DNA of 32,817 bases, from contig JACCKY010000058.1 in assembly GCA_014236755.1 (NCBI GenBank), forward strand, positions 1-32,817. The letters are read 5' to 3'. The translations under genes were made by a program, and so were the position numbers. This DNA comes from Candidatus Petromonas tenebris. GTDB lineage: Bacteria > Bacillota > Clostridia > Peptostreptococcales > Caminicellaceae. Shown piece after piece: positions 1 to 8,840 of this stretch; the first letter of the stretch is position 1; every line of letters starts with the position of its first letter. The notes below the pieces were generated by a model. That model had not been told where the DNA came from. It did not search any database and was given only the letters and a program-made list of their open reading frames with translations.

Positions 1-1411
1 TTGCCTGTTTAATAAGTGGAGGTAATTTTTCTAAGATGACTTCTTTATACTGAAACTCAAATAAATCTATCGTTTCACCATTTCTAATTTCATCTATCCT
101 TCTCTCAATAGCGTCAAAATCAATTTTCTTTACATCTAGTATAGATCCATACTCTTTTGCATCTTTAAATACTTCTATGATATATTCAATATCTTCCTTT
201 AATTTTTTTCTTTCTTCACCTTGGACATCTCCTAAAATATAATCCCAAAATGAATTGTCAATTCCAAATTTTCCATTGTCAATTAGTCCGTTGCTTTCTT
301 GTATTGAACAAACATTCAACTCTATTTTCTTTCTAAATATTCTTCTATTTTTACTTCTTGCCTTCATCATTAGAGCAAAGGCTGCAAGTTGTCCTGCTCT
401 GTCATCTATATCCAAGCCGTATAGGTTTTTCTCTAATATTAATTTTGGTATATCTCTTTCGGAGTAATTTGCTTTCAAATAAATATCATAAAGCACATCA
501 AAGGCATATACCAAAATATGGCCCGATCCCATAGCAGGATCTAGTTCTGAACTTCTGGGTCTTGCTCTGCTTCTTCTAAGTAATACTTCAACTGCATCTT
601 TAATTCTTCATCTGGATGAGACTCTAGCCAAAGTCTGCCTAGTGAATTTTCCACCATATATTTTACAATCCATTTAGGTGTAAATAACTGTGTTGCAGCA
701 GGAATATTTTCCTTTGTAATCTTTTTGTTTTTCTTTAATCCTGCAAAAACTTCATCTTTCTTTTCTGATATATAGTATTGATACATCCAACCAATAATCT
801 CCACTTGGTCTTTATAGTCTTCTTCCTCAATAGATTCTACTAAATCCCTTATTATAGAACCCTCTGTCAATAGATTATCTGGTAGTAAAAGTTCTGTATA
901 ATCTGCTATTTCTTCAAATACCATAGGCATTATTTGCCCTAATTGATTACATTGTTTAATTATTAAATATTTATATAAATCTTCTGTATCATTTTCATCT
1001 ATAAGTCTATAAACTATCTCTCTATCTATATCTAAATCTACATTTAAAGCCTCTTTTATAATATCTGGCTCTGTTTTACCTTCTTCCTCTAACACCTGTA
1101 GGAAGGTATTCATTGACCTCCATAAAACGAAGGGCAATGAATCTGTTAAACCATGTATATGCCACTTCTTCTATAACTTGATCAAATCCTTTTTCTCTTA
1201 TTTTAGATACTAGTTTTTCTCTTTGTTTTACTTCATATTTTTTATATATTTTACTATTTTCTAAACCTTTGATTCTAAAACCACCTTCAAAGGTTTCTAT
1301 ATCCTTTATTTCATCCTTTGTGATACCTAGTTCATAGGCTTTTTGAGTGATATCTTCGATAAGTCTATTTCTTGCTCTTACAGCAAAATTCTTTATAGCA
1401 GACTTGTTCAT
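1..1411 (-). pseudogene. pglX: BREX type 1 adenine-specific DNA methyltransferase PglX, broken and cut by the window edge
   Basis: PglX methylates host DNA at a non-palindromic adenine site and is needed for BREX phage exclusion. The ATG at 1411 follows an AGGGGGA ribosome site, 16 bases after brxC. The first frame (1411 to about 1090) has the family N-terminus [17 protein letters not shown] and the segment [18 protein letters not shown]. It then hits TAA at 1076. The family sequence resumes in a second frame ([15 protein letters not shown], about 1090 to 541) and stops at TAG 541. It resumes again in a third frame with the SAM-binding motif DPAMGSGH, and this runs open to the left edge. Neither break fits a homopolymer slip: a short and a longer piece of expected sequence seem to be missing. 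The NPPY catalytic motif, if present, lies outside the window. A full-length family member has roughly 1,150-1,200 residues. Identification is firm; whether the product is made is doubtful. Confidence 0.88.
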
Positions 1412-1427
1412 CTATATTTCCCCCTGA

Positions 1428-4400
1428 TTATATTAACTTCAATTTCGTATCTTCATTTAATTGCTCTTTTAGTTTTCTTCTAATTTGTTCTATTACTTCT
1501 TCTATATCCTCTTCTGTTTCAATAACCTTTACTCCATGAAGTATGTTGGCCACACTAATGTTTTTCACTACCTTTGTTTTATATTCTATCTTGAGCTGGT
1601 CGTCATTAAATACTTCTGGTGCTATTGGTTCATTTTTTGGCTTTCTCTTAGTCTTTTCTTTTTCTATTTCATCAAAACAGCGAATCTTTAATCTATCTGA
1701 TTCTTCCTTCATGGCAATGGCTTCATAAAAATTATTTGCACTATCCAAACGACTTAATAGATTATCAAATCTTGCTTTGAATTTACTTTTTAATTCTTCA
1801 CCAAAGTCATATAAGTCTAATTCTTCTAATACTCTTTTGGAATCACTTTCAATAACACTTCTTACGGGTTTGCACTCCTCTTCTAGTAACTGGACAAACT
1901 TATCTGTAAATTCTTCAATTAAATTTGGTAATCTATGAATCTCTGAATAAGGCTCTTTTGATTTTACAATGCTTTGTATTTCCTCTACGATTTTAATCGT
2001 ATCTTTATCTACCACATAGGTTCTATTTTTTTCATATATCTCTAATTTGTGAACAGCCTTATCAAACTGTTCTTTTTGATTTTTGAAGAATTTTTTCACA
2101 TCAAAAACATCTTCTTCATAATCTAGCAAATCATCTTTTAGGCCATATACTTTTTCATAGAATTCTTTTACATCTTTAATATTTATAATTTCTTCAAAAA
2201 GTTTTTGTCCTTTTTCTAAGACTTCTTTTCCGGGATAATACTTATTTTTCTTGTATTCTTCCAGTAAAAAGTATATTCCATAATCATTTGTATCTGTAAC
2301 CCTTTTATTTAGTTCTTGTTCGCATAATTTCTTAAACCTATCCATTAAGCCATCTTCATCATTTGGCATAGCAGCAGTTCCAAATACTTCTTTTGCTAGA
2401 TTCTTTACATTATTGATATATTTAGCAGGAGTTTTAATTCTCTTTTTTACAACTAATCTATCTTGATAATCCCTTTTAGTTAAATAGTTAATAAGATCTT
2501 TATCAAACCCATTTATTGCCTCATTACCTAGTTGTAACTTAACTTCTTGCATTTTAAACAATCTAAGTACAATTCCAATAATGTCTAAATCTTTCCACCC
2601 ATATGGAGCCTTTGAATAAAATGTAATAATAGATTTTATAGTCATTGGAATATTTCTTTCTGTATTTCTCTCAATATATCCATCTATTTCGTCTACTGCT
2701 AGTTTATTTGATATATCATCTGTAAGTTTTACCTGCATGTTATCTTCAAGTAGAATATCATTTAAATCTTTATTACTTTCAACAAAGGTTGTAATGTAGT
2801 TTAACTTATTGTACATGCTCTCTATAAGCACTTTAAATCCTTCATTAATTCGTTCTATAGGATTTTTAGATTTAATATCTAATTTCTGTGAATTAGCATA
2901 TATATCTCCTGACTTTAGTGCTTCAATTAATAGAGTTTTGACTCTTTCTTTTCTTTCAGCAACTTCTCTAGATTTTCTAATTTTTATTTCTTCTATTTCT
3001 GAAGTAGATGAAGATCCACCCTTCCTTAATAAATAGGTTTGAATCTTTAATACTTCTTCCATTTCTTCAAGGAAAGTTGTATCCATTGGAAGTTTTATGA
3101 TTAGATTATTCTCCCTAGTAGACATCATTTTGAGTTCTTGGTCTGTTAATTCCACACCTGTATCATAGTAAGGTGTTATAATTTTAAGTCCAATTTCACT
3201 CTTCTGTGGGGATAATAATCTATCATCAATGATTTTGTTAAAATCGAAATGATATCTAGCATTATATCTATATTTCTTTTCGTTATAGATTCCTTCAAAG
3301 ATTTCTTCACCTATTTTTATTATAGTTTCACTCATATCAATAGGGATATTTTGAATCTCTTTATTTACATCTTGCTCCTCATGGGTAAGAAAAATATATT
3401 CGTTTCCATTTTTCTGGATAAGTGTTTCTTTTATTAATCTCTTTAATGATTCTTCTATCTTCTTTTTCAGTTCTATCTTATCATCATCTATATGGCTAAC
3501 CATCAATGTGGCTATATTTTCAATATTAGAAGGTATTTCTTTTACGTATTTAATCATAAATAATACCTTTAATACTTCTACATCCTCTTTTGTTAAACGG
3601 TCATTATCTTCTGCATGTATTATTACTGTTCTAATATTTGAATCTAAAAATGCCTCTATCGTTTCATAAAATGCTGAAAATGGTATAAGTGTACCTGTTT
3701 CTTTATCTGCATACATAATTGCAGACTCTTGGAAAGCACTAAGCAGGGATCTTTCACCTTCTGATAAGTGTTTTCCACTAGCCCCATGAAGTCTAATTCC
3801 TGTAAAGACAGATTGTAGTAAATTAAATTGGTATGGTATAAATGGATATACTTCCACAAAATCTTCTTCAGATTTATAGTTTTTCATCTCTGCTGTATCT
3901 GCTGAAAAAGTAATTAGATTTTTTAAAATCGCTTCCTTATCTTGATATAATAGTTTTAATGTCTCTATAGCAACATCATTTTTACGAAGTATTCTTTTCT
4001 TAATTACTTCATCAACATTGGCACTTGATAAATTAAGTCTTGTATTAAATCTACCTTGTATCTTTGAAAAGTCATTTCCTTTAACTTTAGTAATTGAATC
4101 TATGTCCTGCTGTGATGTTACTATAACCCATGCTCTACCTCCACAGTAAGTACCTAGATCCTCTACTACTGTTTGAAGATTAAGCATAAGCCCTACATCA
4201 TCTCCAATATACTGTCCTATTTCATCTACTAAAAATACCACATGATGATTATTCCCTTTAGTTTCTATGTATTCCTTTACTCTATTAGCAAATTTTTCAA
4301 CGCTTAGGGTGTAATTTTCTTCTGCTTTGTTATACCAGTTTCTTGCAGCCTCCTCACTCATCTTTGTTGTTTCTGCTAAGGCTTTAACAATATTATCTTC

Positions 4401-5009
4401 TTCAAAGTAAAAATCCTCTCTAGCATCAGTCCACTTATTCCCTGATAATTCTTCAAATTTTAATTTAAAGTCTTCATATGTTCCGTCTTTGATTAACTGT
4501 CTTTCGAGTTCTGCAACCCAAGGCAGTGCAGCACAAAGACCTTGCATTTCATTAAATACTTTCATGAATACCTTTACAATTGCATCTTTGTTTGTTTTTG
4601 AATTAGCATCGGATTTTGAATCTATATTAAATAGAATTACATCAGCACTGACATCTCCTGCCATTTTCATATCAGCCAGTACCATTGAATCTTTTATCTT
4701 ATCATTAAAATAGTGAACGGCTTTTTTACCATTTACCTCTTTATTTTCTAACAGGTATGATAAAATCTTTAAGAAGTGAGACTTACCACTTCCAAAGAAA
4801 CCTGAGATCCATACACCCATCTTATCTGTATAGTTATTTATGCCTTTTTTATAGGCTTCAAAAAATTCACTAAAATGTTTAGATAATTCTCTAGTTACAA
4901 CATATTCTTCTAATTCTTGATAAACATTGGTATCATCGTCTTGACCAATCTTAATAACTCCTTTAATGTCTCTATCAATTTTCTTATAAAACATTTTTCT
5001 TAGTATCAT
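1428..5009 (-). CDS. brxC: BREX system P-loop ATPase BrxC
   Basis: BrxC (PglY-like, about 1,200 residues) is the large ATPase of BREX and is needed for exclusion and for PglX-dependent methylation. The 1193-residue product matches the family in length. A Walker A motif GFFGSGKSH lies at residues 70-78, and a Walker B-like VVFLVDEIGQ at 257-266. The C-terminal half is rich in Lys and Glu and probably helical or coiled-coil. The start ATG at 5009 has GGGAGAG upstream at good spacing. A later Met at residue 6 is possible but has no ribosome site of its own. It lies 22 bases after brxB and 16 before pglX, in one operon. The reading frame is intact, in contrast to pglX next to it. Confidence 0.93.
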   Translation of the reverse strand: MILRKMFYKKIDRDIKGVIKIGQDDDTNVYQELEEYVVTRELSKHFSEFFEAYKKGINNYTDKMGVWISGFFGSGKSHFLKILSYLLENKEVNGKKAVHYFNDKIKDSMVLADMKMAGDVSADVILFNIDSKSDANSKTNKDAIVKVFMKVFNEMQGLCAALPWVAELERQLIKDGTYEDFKLKFEELSGNKWTDAREDFYFEEDNIVKALAETTKMSEEAARNWYNKAEENYTLSVEKFANRVKEYIETKGNNHHVVFLVDEIGQYIGDDVGLMLNLQTVVEDLGTYCGGRAWVIVTSQQDIDSITKVKGNDFSKIQGRFNTRLNLSSANVDEVIKKRILRKNDVAIETLKLLYQDKEAILKNLITFSADTAEMKNYKSEEDFVEVYPFIPYQFNLLQSVFTGIRLHGASGKHLSEGERSLLSAFQESAIMYADKETGTLIPFSAFYETIEAFLDSNIRTVIIHAEDNDRLTKEDVEVLKVLFMIKYVKEIPSNIENIATLMVSHIDDDKIELKKKIEESLKRLIKETLIQKNGNEYIFLTHEEQDVNKEIQNIPIDMSETIIKIGEEIFEGIYNEKKYRYNARYHFDFNKIIDDRLLSPQKSEIGLKIITPYYDTGVELTDQELKMMSTRENNLIIKLPMDTTFLEEMEEVLKIQTYLLRKGGSSSTSEIEEIKIRKSREVAERKERVKTLLIEALKSGDIYANSQKLDIKSKNPIERINEGFKVLIESMYNKLNYITTFVESNKDLNDILLEDNMQVKLTDDISNKLAVDEIDGYIERNTERNIPMTIKSIITFYSKAPYGWKDLDIIGIVLRLFKMQEVKLQLGNEAINGFDKDLINYLTKRDYQDRLVVKKRIKTPAKYINNVKNLAKEVFGTAAMPNDEDGLMDRFKKLCEQELNKRVTDTNDYGIYFLLEEYKKNKYYPGKEVLEKGQKLFEEIINIKDVKEFYEKVYGLKDDLLDYEEDVFDVKKFFKNQKEQFDKAVHKLEIYEKNRTYVVDKDTIKIVEEIQSIVKSKEPYSEIHRLPNLIEEFTDKFVQLLEEECKPVRSVIESDSKRVLEELDLYDFGEELKSKFKARFDNLLSRLDSANNFYEAIAMKEESDRLKIRCFDEIEKEKTKRKPKNEPIAPEVFNDDQLKIEYKTKVVKNISVANILHGVKVIETEEDIEEVIEQIRRKLKEQLNEDTKLKLI

Positions 5010-5031
5010 AACAATCTCTCCCTTCCCCTTA

Positions 5032-5610
5032 TTACCTTTCTATTAATTTGAATGCCCTGTAGTAATTGTCATCCTTTATCTCATCGAATAGCCTTAATTC
5101 AAGGCCATCGTATACCCCCGGGAAAAACATAACCAAGGGAACATGGTCTACTACTGCATGCAATGTATTTAATACAGTATGTGATCTTATTATAGGCCAT
5201 GCTTTTCCCACTCCTGTTAAAAATACGATATTGTTATCATCTACTCTTTCTCTTATATACTCTACTACCAAATCATTTTTTTGAGTAAGTCTAAGTGTTT
5301 TCTTTATTGCGTTAATAACATATTCTGTTCCCTTTTGCTTTTCCATCTCAAAGACTTTATTTAGGTATCCTTTACTTTCAAGGATCTCTAAAATGATTTC
5401 ATATAGATCAAATTCTTTAATTTTTATTTCTGAATCTTCGGTGTTAATCCTTTGCTTTAAAAACTTAATGTGTTCTCTAACAATCAATTCATGTTCAGGA
5501 TCGTAATCAAATATATAAAAGCCGATTTCATTCCCTAATCCCTTATTTTCTCTAAATCGCTTTTCCTGTAACTTAGGAAGAATTTTGTCTAGTCTTTCAT
5601 AAATATTCAT
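5032..5610 (-). CDS. brxB: BREX protein BrxB (DUF1788)
   Basis: This is a 192-residue BrxB homologue, the usual second gene of a type 1 BREX operon. Its molecular role is not settled. Family features visible are the N-terminal MNIYERLDKILPKLQE, the FDYDPEHELIVREHIKFL stretch, and the conserved core FLTGVGKAWPIIRSHTVLN followed by VPLVMFFPGVYDG. The ATG follows the brxA stop directly, with AGGAGAG as ribosome site inside the end of brxA, so the two are probably translationally coupled. The frame is intact and the length is typical. Confidence 0.92.
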   Translation of the reverse strand: MNIYERLDKILPKLQEKRFRENKGLGNEIGFYIFDYDPEHELIVREHIKFLKQRINTEDSEIKIKEFDLYEIILEILESKGYLNKVFEMEKQKGTEYVINAIKKTLRLTQKNDLVVEYIRERVDDNNIVFLTGVGKAWPIIRSHTVLNTLHAVVDHVPLVMFFPGVYDGLELRLFDEIKDDNYYRAFKLIER

Positions 5611-6207
5611 CTATATCTCTCCTAACATCACTTCTAAATAGACTATGTCCCCTATATCCTTTAGATGTTTAATAACATCTTCTTCTATTATTTGTGGAAT
5701 AATTTCAATGTCTTTTTTTTCATTCTTAATAAATCCTGCTTCAGATAAAACTCTCTTGTATACTTGTTTCAACTTGTAAAATGTATAATCCTTCCATGAT
5801 GCAATTTTTTCACTCTGTTCTGCTTTTCTCCTAAAAAATATATTAAAATCTTTATCTGTTATAATAAAATCTTTTAAGAGTATCTTTTCTCTATAAACTT
5901 CTTTCATGAATTCAAAGAATAATCTATCTGTTTTAAGAATACTATATATGGCTAATTGTTTGCTTGTTTGCAAACTTCCATTTATAATTTTTTGTAATAT
6001 ATAATCATCTAAGACTTGTATTCGTTTAATAACTGTTGAAGCAATTTCTCTTTTTCTGGCTTCTGTATTTACAGCAAAAATATTTTCTTCTATAGCCTTA
6101 ATTTTTATTTCTTCATCACTCAAACCTTGTAATTTCAACCGTGAAGCCTTTTTAAGTTCAAGATATAGAAAAGGTCTCGACTTTAATATTGAGGTATATT
6201 TTAACAT
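5611..6207 (-). CDS. brxA: BREX protein BrxA (DUF1819)
   Basis: BrxA is the first gene of type 1 BREX operons; family members are small DNA-binding proteins. I place the start at 6207 (MLKYTSILKSRPFLYLEL), giving 198 residues, close to the family norm. AGGGGAG lies 11 bases upstream. Longer forms open to 6348 or 6231 would add residues without family resemblance and would run back through the promoter and terminator. The N-terminal SRPFLYLELKKASRLKLQGLS matches the conserved start of the family. It leads brxB, brxC and pglX with almost no gaps. Confidence 0.9.
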   Translation of the reverse strand: MLKYTSILKSRPFLYLELKKASRLKLQGLSDEEIKIKAIEENIFAVNTEARKREIASTVIKRIQVLDDYILQKIINGSLQTSKQLAIYSILKTDRLFFEFMKEVYREKILLKDFIITDKDFNIFFRRKAEQSEKIASWKDYTFYKLKQVYKRVLSEAGFIKNEKKDIEIIPQIIEEDVIKHLKDIGDIVYLEVMLGEI

Positions 6208-6256
6208 TATATTCAAATTCTCCCCTTTCATATGGGCCAATTTTTCTAATGATTTA

Positions 6257-6286
6257 ATTATATCATTACAGTCAAGTATTTTCCAA
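6257..6286 (-). promoter_or_regulatory. Probable sigma-A promoter of the BREX operon
   Basis: On the minus strand TTGGAA (6286-6281) is followed after 18 bases by a perfect TATAAT (6262-6257), about 50 bases before the brxA ATG and just after the glmS terminator. The -10 box is consensus; the -35 box matches four of six positions. A TTGACT lies between them but is only seven bases from the -10, so it cannot act as its partner. Confidence 0.6.
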
Positions 6287-6300
6287 CTTTTGTTATATAA

Positions 6301-6356
6301 ATAAAAAACCCGTGAAAGATTACAGGATTTCTCCTGCATACACCTCACGGGGTTTC
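6301..6356 (-). terminator. Intrinsic terminator of glmS, two-tier hairpin
   Basis: The minus-strand transcript can form an outer stem (CCCGTGA with TCACGGG) around an internal loop and an inner stem GCAGGA/TCCTGT closed by a GAAA tetraloop. It ends in GGG followed by six T and then ATTT. Its position between the glmS stop and the BREX promoter fits a glmS terminator. The two-tier fold is more elaborate than a plain terminator, so a regulatory role is possible. Confidence 0.75.
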
Positions 6357-6392
6357 ACCAAACTTTATTATTTTTCACCAATGTTTTTTATA
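6353..6392. repeat. Imperfect tandem 20-bp repeat downstream of glmS
   Basis: Positions 6353-6372 and 6373-6392 are adjacent 20-base units, both beginning TTTCACCAA and agreeing at 16 of 20 positions by eye. They lie between the glmS stop and the glmS terminator; the first unit overlaps the terminator stem. Confidence 0.6.
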
Positions 6393-6445
6393 ATTCTGCA
6401 GAGTTTATTATAATTAGACACAAACGGATTTTTTGCGTTCCAAAC

Positions 6446-8236
6446 CTATTCAACAGTTACTGATTTCGCCAAGTTCCTTGGTTTATCTACATCACAACCT
6501 CTCATCACTGCTACATAGTAAGCTAATAGTTGTAGAGGTACAACTGCAGGAATACTAGCTAATAAATCATTTGTCTTAGGTATATAGACAACTTTATCTG
6601 CTACTTTTTCTATTTCTTTATTTCCTTCTTGGGCTATTGCAATCACATAAGCTCCTCTAGCCTTTACTTCTTTAACATTTGACACTATTTTTTCAAACAG
6701 TTTTTCTTGTGTTAAAGTAGCTATAACAGGTGTTCTATTCTCAATTAATGCAATTGTACCGTGTTTCAATTCCCCTGCAGCAAAGGCTTCTGCATGCATA
6801 TAAGAAATTTCTTTTAACTTCAATGCGCCTTCCAATGAAAGATTATAATCCAGTCCTCTTCCTATATAAAAGGCATGTGCTTCGTCTTTGATTTCTTTTG
6901 CAAGTTCTTTAATATTATCGGCTTCATCTAAAATCTTCTGTACCTTATCTGAAGTAAGTTTTAGTTCCTCTATCATTTTCTTATAGAACTCTTCATCTAT
7001 AGTTCCTTTCTTTAGTCCCATGTCTAAAGCAATCATATAAAATGCAACTAACTGAGTTGTATATGCCTTTGTTGATGCAACTGCAACTTCAGGCCCTGCC
7101 CATGTATAAAACACATCGTCTGCTTCTCTGGCAATAGAAGAACCTACAACATTTGTTACAGCAAGTACCCTAGCTCCTTTTTCCTTTGCTTCCCTTAGGG
7201 CAGCTAAAGTATCGGCAGTTTCACCAGATTGGCTAACTACAATAACTAATGTATTTTCATCTATGAAAGGTTCTCTATATCTAAACTCAGATGCCAAATC
7301 TGTTTCTACAGGTATTTTAGCAAATTTTTCTATAGCATATCTTCCTATAATTCCTGCATTGTATGCTGTTCCACAAGCAACTACATAAATCTTTTTGATT
7401 TTTTCTAAATCATCTTTAGTTAACTTTATATCATCAAGTTTTATTTTACCCTGTTCATCTAATCTTCTAATCAATGTTTCTTTGATACCATTAGGCTGCT
7501 CTATTATTTCCTTGATCATAAAATGATCATATCCGCCTTTTGAAGCAGCTTCTACGTCCCAATTCACATGGAATACGTCTTTTTTTACTTCTTGCTTATT
7601 TCCATTTAATATTTTTACTTCATCCTTAGTTAGATGTACTACCTCTCCATTATCTAGAAAATGTACATCTCTTGTATATTTTAAAAGAGCTGGAATATCT
7701 GAAGCAATAAAGTTTTCATCTTTACCTATCCCAACTACAAGAGGACTATCTTTTCTTACGGCAACGATTTCATCAGGATGTTCTCTTGAGATGACTCCTA
7801 TTGCATATGCTCCCCTTAGTTTTTTTATAGCCTCATATACAGCTTGTAATAAATCTCCATCATAATAATAATCAATCAAATGCACAATTACTTCTGTATC
7901 TGTTTCTGACTTAAACTTCACACCTTTAGAAATTAACCATTCTTTAACACTCATATAGTTTTCAATAATTCCATTGTGAACAATCGCAATAGTTTCACTC
8001 ATATTTAAATGAGGGTGAGCATTTTCATCGGATGGAGCTCCATGTGTTGCCCATCTTGTATGACCTATACCTAAATTGCCTTTAATGGGATTTTTCGTAA
8101 TATGGAATCTTACGTCTTCACCTGTATGAACAGCAATTCCAGCAGAGTCATATCCACGGTACTCCAATCTCGATAATCCATCTACAATTACATCACTTGC
8201 TTCTCTAAAACCTACATAACCAACTATTCCGCACAT
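6446..8236 (-). CDS. glmS: Glutamine--fructose-6-phosphate aminotransferase (isomerizing)
   Basis: GlmS makes glucosamine-6-phosphate from fructose-6-phosphate and glutamine, the first step toward UDP-GlcNAc and peptidoglycan. I set the start at 8236 so that Cys2 (MCGIVGYVG) becomes the N-terminal nucleophile of the glutaminase domain. AGGAGG at 8250-8245 supports this; the 16 extra upstream codons have no such support. The product is 596 residues: class II amidotransferase (about 1-225, with GNLGIGHTRWATHG and the EN of IVHNGIIENY) followed by two SIS domains (VACGTAYNAG, VSQSGETADT, and the terminal DKPRNLAKSVTVE). Expression is expected to be controlled by the ribozyme in its leader. Confidence 0.98.
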   Translation of the reverse strand: MCGIVGYVGFREASDVIVDGLSRLEYRGYDSAGIAVHTGEDVRFHITKNPIKGNLGIGHTRWATHGAPSDENAHPHLNMSETIAIVHNGIIENYMSVKEWLISKGVKFKSETDTEVIVHLIDYYYDGDLLQAVYEAIKKLRGAYAIGVISREHPDEIVAVRKDSPLVVGIGKDENFIASDIPALLKYTRDVHFLDNGEVVHLTKDEVKILNGNKQEVKKDVFHVNWDVEAASKGGYDHFMIKEIIEQPNGIKETLIRRLDEQGKIKLDDIKLTKDDLEKIKKIYVVACGTAYNAGIIGRYAIEKFAKIPVETDLASEFRYREPFIDENTLVIVVSQSGETADTLAALREAKEKGARVLAVTNVVGSSIAREADDVFYTWAGPEVAVASTKAYTTQLVAFYMIALDMGLKKGTIDEEFYKKMIEELKLTSDKVQKILDEADNIKELAKEIKDEAHAFYIGRGLDYNLSLEGALKLKEISYMHAEAFAAGELKHGTIALIENRTPVIATLTQEKLFEKIVSNVKEVKARGAYVIAIAQEGNKEIEKVADKVVYIPKTNDLLASIPAVVPLQLLAYYVAVMRGCDVDKPRNLAKSVTVE

Positions 8237-8336
8237 AAAAAATTCCTCCTTAAAATTTTGCACAACAATAAATGCTTGAAGCATTTCAAAATTGAATTAC
8301 TCCAAGTATTTACTTTGTACATATATTTTAATGGAG

Positions 8337-8490
8337 AAAATCCTCACTGAAGCTATTTTGTCCCTAAAATCACTTTTAGGTTTTGTAAGCTTCTCGGGCT
8401 GTGAGCTCCCATAGGGCATCCGCCGAATTTTCGATAACCCTATTTCCTCGTCAACTCAAAACAAAATAAAAATGTCTTGAGTTCTGGCGC
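8337..8490 (-). ncRNA. glmS ribozyme: glmS ribozyme (GlcN6P-activated self-cleaving riboswitch)
   Basis: The minus-strand leader of glmS contains the ribozyme core. GCGCCAGAACTC starts at 8490; its AACTCAA pairs with TTGAGTT to form P1. After it come GTTGACGAGG, GGGTTATCGAA, then TCGGCGGATGCCC, all hallmark core segments. A P3-P4 region ends near GTGAGGA at about 8341. Cleavage in this class is 5' of the first G, here between 8491 and 8490. The class senses glucosamine-6-phosphate as cofactor, and the cleaved mRNA is degraded, giving feedback on glmS. The 3' boundary is approximate. Confidence 0.96.
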
Positions 8491-8520
8491 TTTTTTCTTT
8501 TTTGATTCTCTCCTTAATAT

Positions 8521-8549
8521 ATTATATTATTTTTGAAAGCTTTTGTTAA
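8521..8549 (-). promoter_or_regulatory. Sigma-A promoter of glmS
   Basis: TTAACA (8549-8544), a 17-base spacer and TATAAT (8526-8521) on the minus strand form a near-consensus promoter. Initiation would fall near 8514, about 24 bases ahead of the ribozyme cleavage point, so the ribozyme is transcribed whole. Confidence 0.8.
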
Positions 8550-8588
8550 CTACTATTTTGTTTATATAACAAAAATGTTACTTTTTTC

Positions 8589-8617
8589 ACAAAAGCCTTT
8601 ACACAAAGTAAAGGCTC
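8589..8617 (-). terminator. Intrinsic terminator at the end of the mannitol operon
   Basis: On the minus strand AGCCTTTAC and GTAAAGGCT form a perfect 9-bp stem with a short loop, followed by TTTTGTG. The T run is short, so efficiency may be moderate. It directly follows the stop of the decayed HPr frame and precedes the glmS promoter. Confidence 0.7.
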
Positions 8618-8804
8618 TTATATTATAACATGTTTTGTTACCTTTTTCCAAAACCACATACCCATAACAGATTTTTCATTCACTTTCTTATTGTTAGATT
8701 CTATTTCTATTTCAAGATTTAAACTTAGTCACTTCCTTTACGAATAAACTTGCTGACCTAGCATGCAATCCATTTTTATTTATTATTTTTACTATTTTTT
8801 CCAT
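8618..8804 (-). pseudogene. Decayed HPr phosphocarrier gene (ptsH-like)
   Basis: The ATG at 8804 follows AAAGGA at good spacing, 36 bases after the mtlD stop. It reads MEKIVKIINKNGLHARSASL and on to a TGA at 8712 (30 residues). This is the HPr N-terminus around active-site His14-Ala-Arg, except that the Pro normally following HAR is Ser. Removing one T at the TCTTGAA site restores the next HPr segment (EIEIESNNKKVNEKSVMG). The frame then degenerates into MWFWKKV and stops at 8618, near residue 60; intact HPr has about 85-88. One substitution, one frameshift and one lost C-terminus argue for a real pseudogene rather than a sequencing slip. Intact, it would have supplied phosphate to MtlA and MtlR. 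Confidence 0.82.
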
Positions 8805-8840
8805 GACGAGATCCTTTATATTATATCGAAAAAATATTAT

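Noticed and set aside
255-467. Plus-strand frame near the left edge
   Set aside because: It is antisense to the third-frame PglX segment that follows the DPAMGSGH motif.
541-1137. Reading the middle PglX frame as a separate small protein
   Set aside because: Its first codons are out-of-frame PglX sequence, no ribosome site precedes the ATG at 1137, and the rest is a continuous PglX segment.
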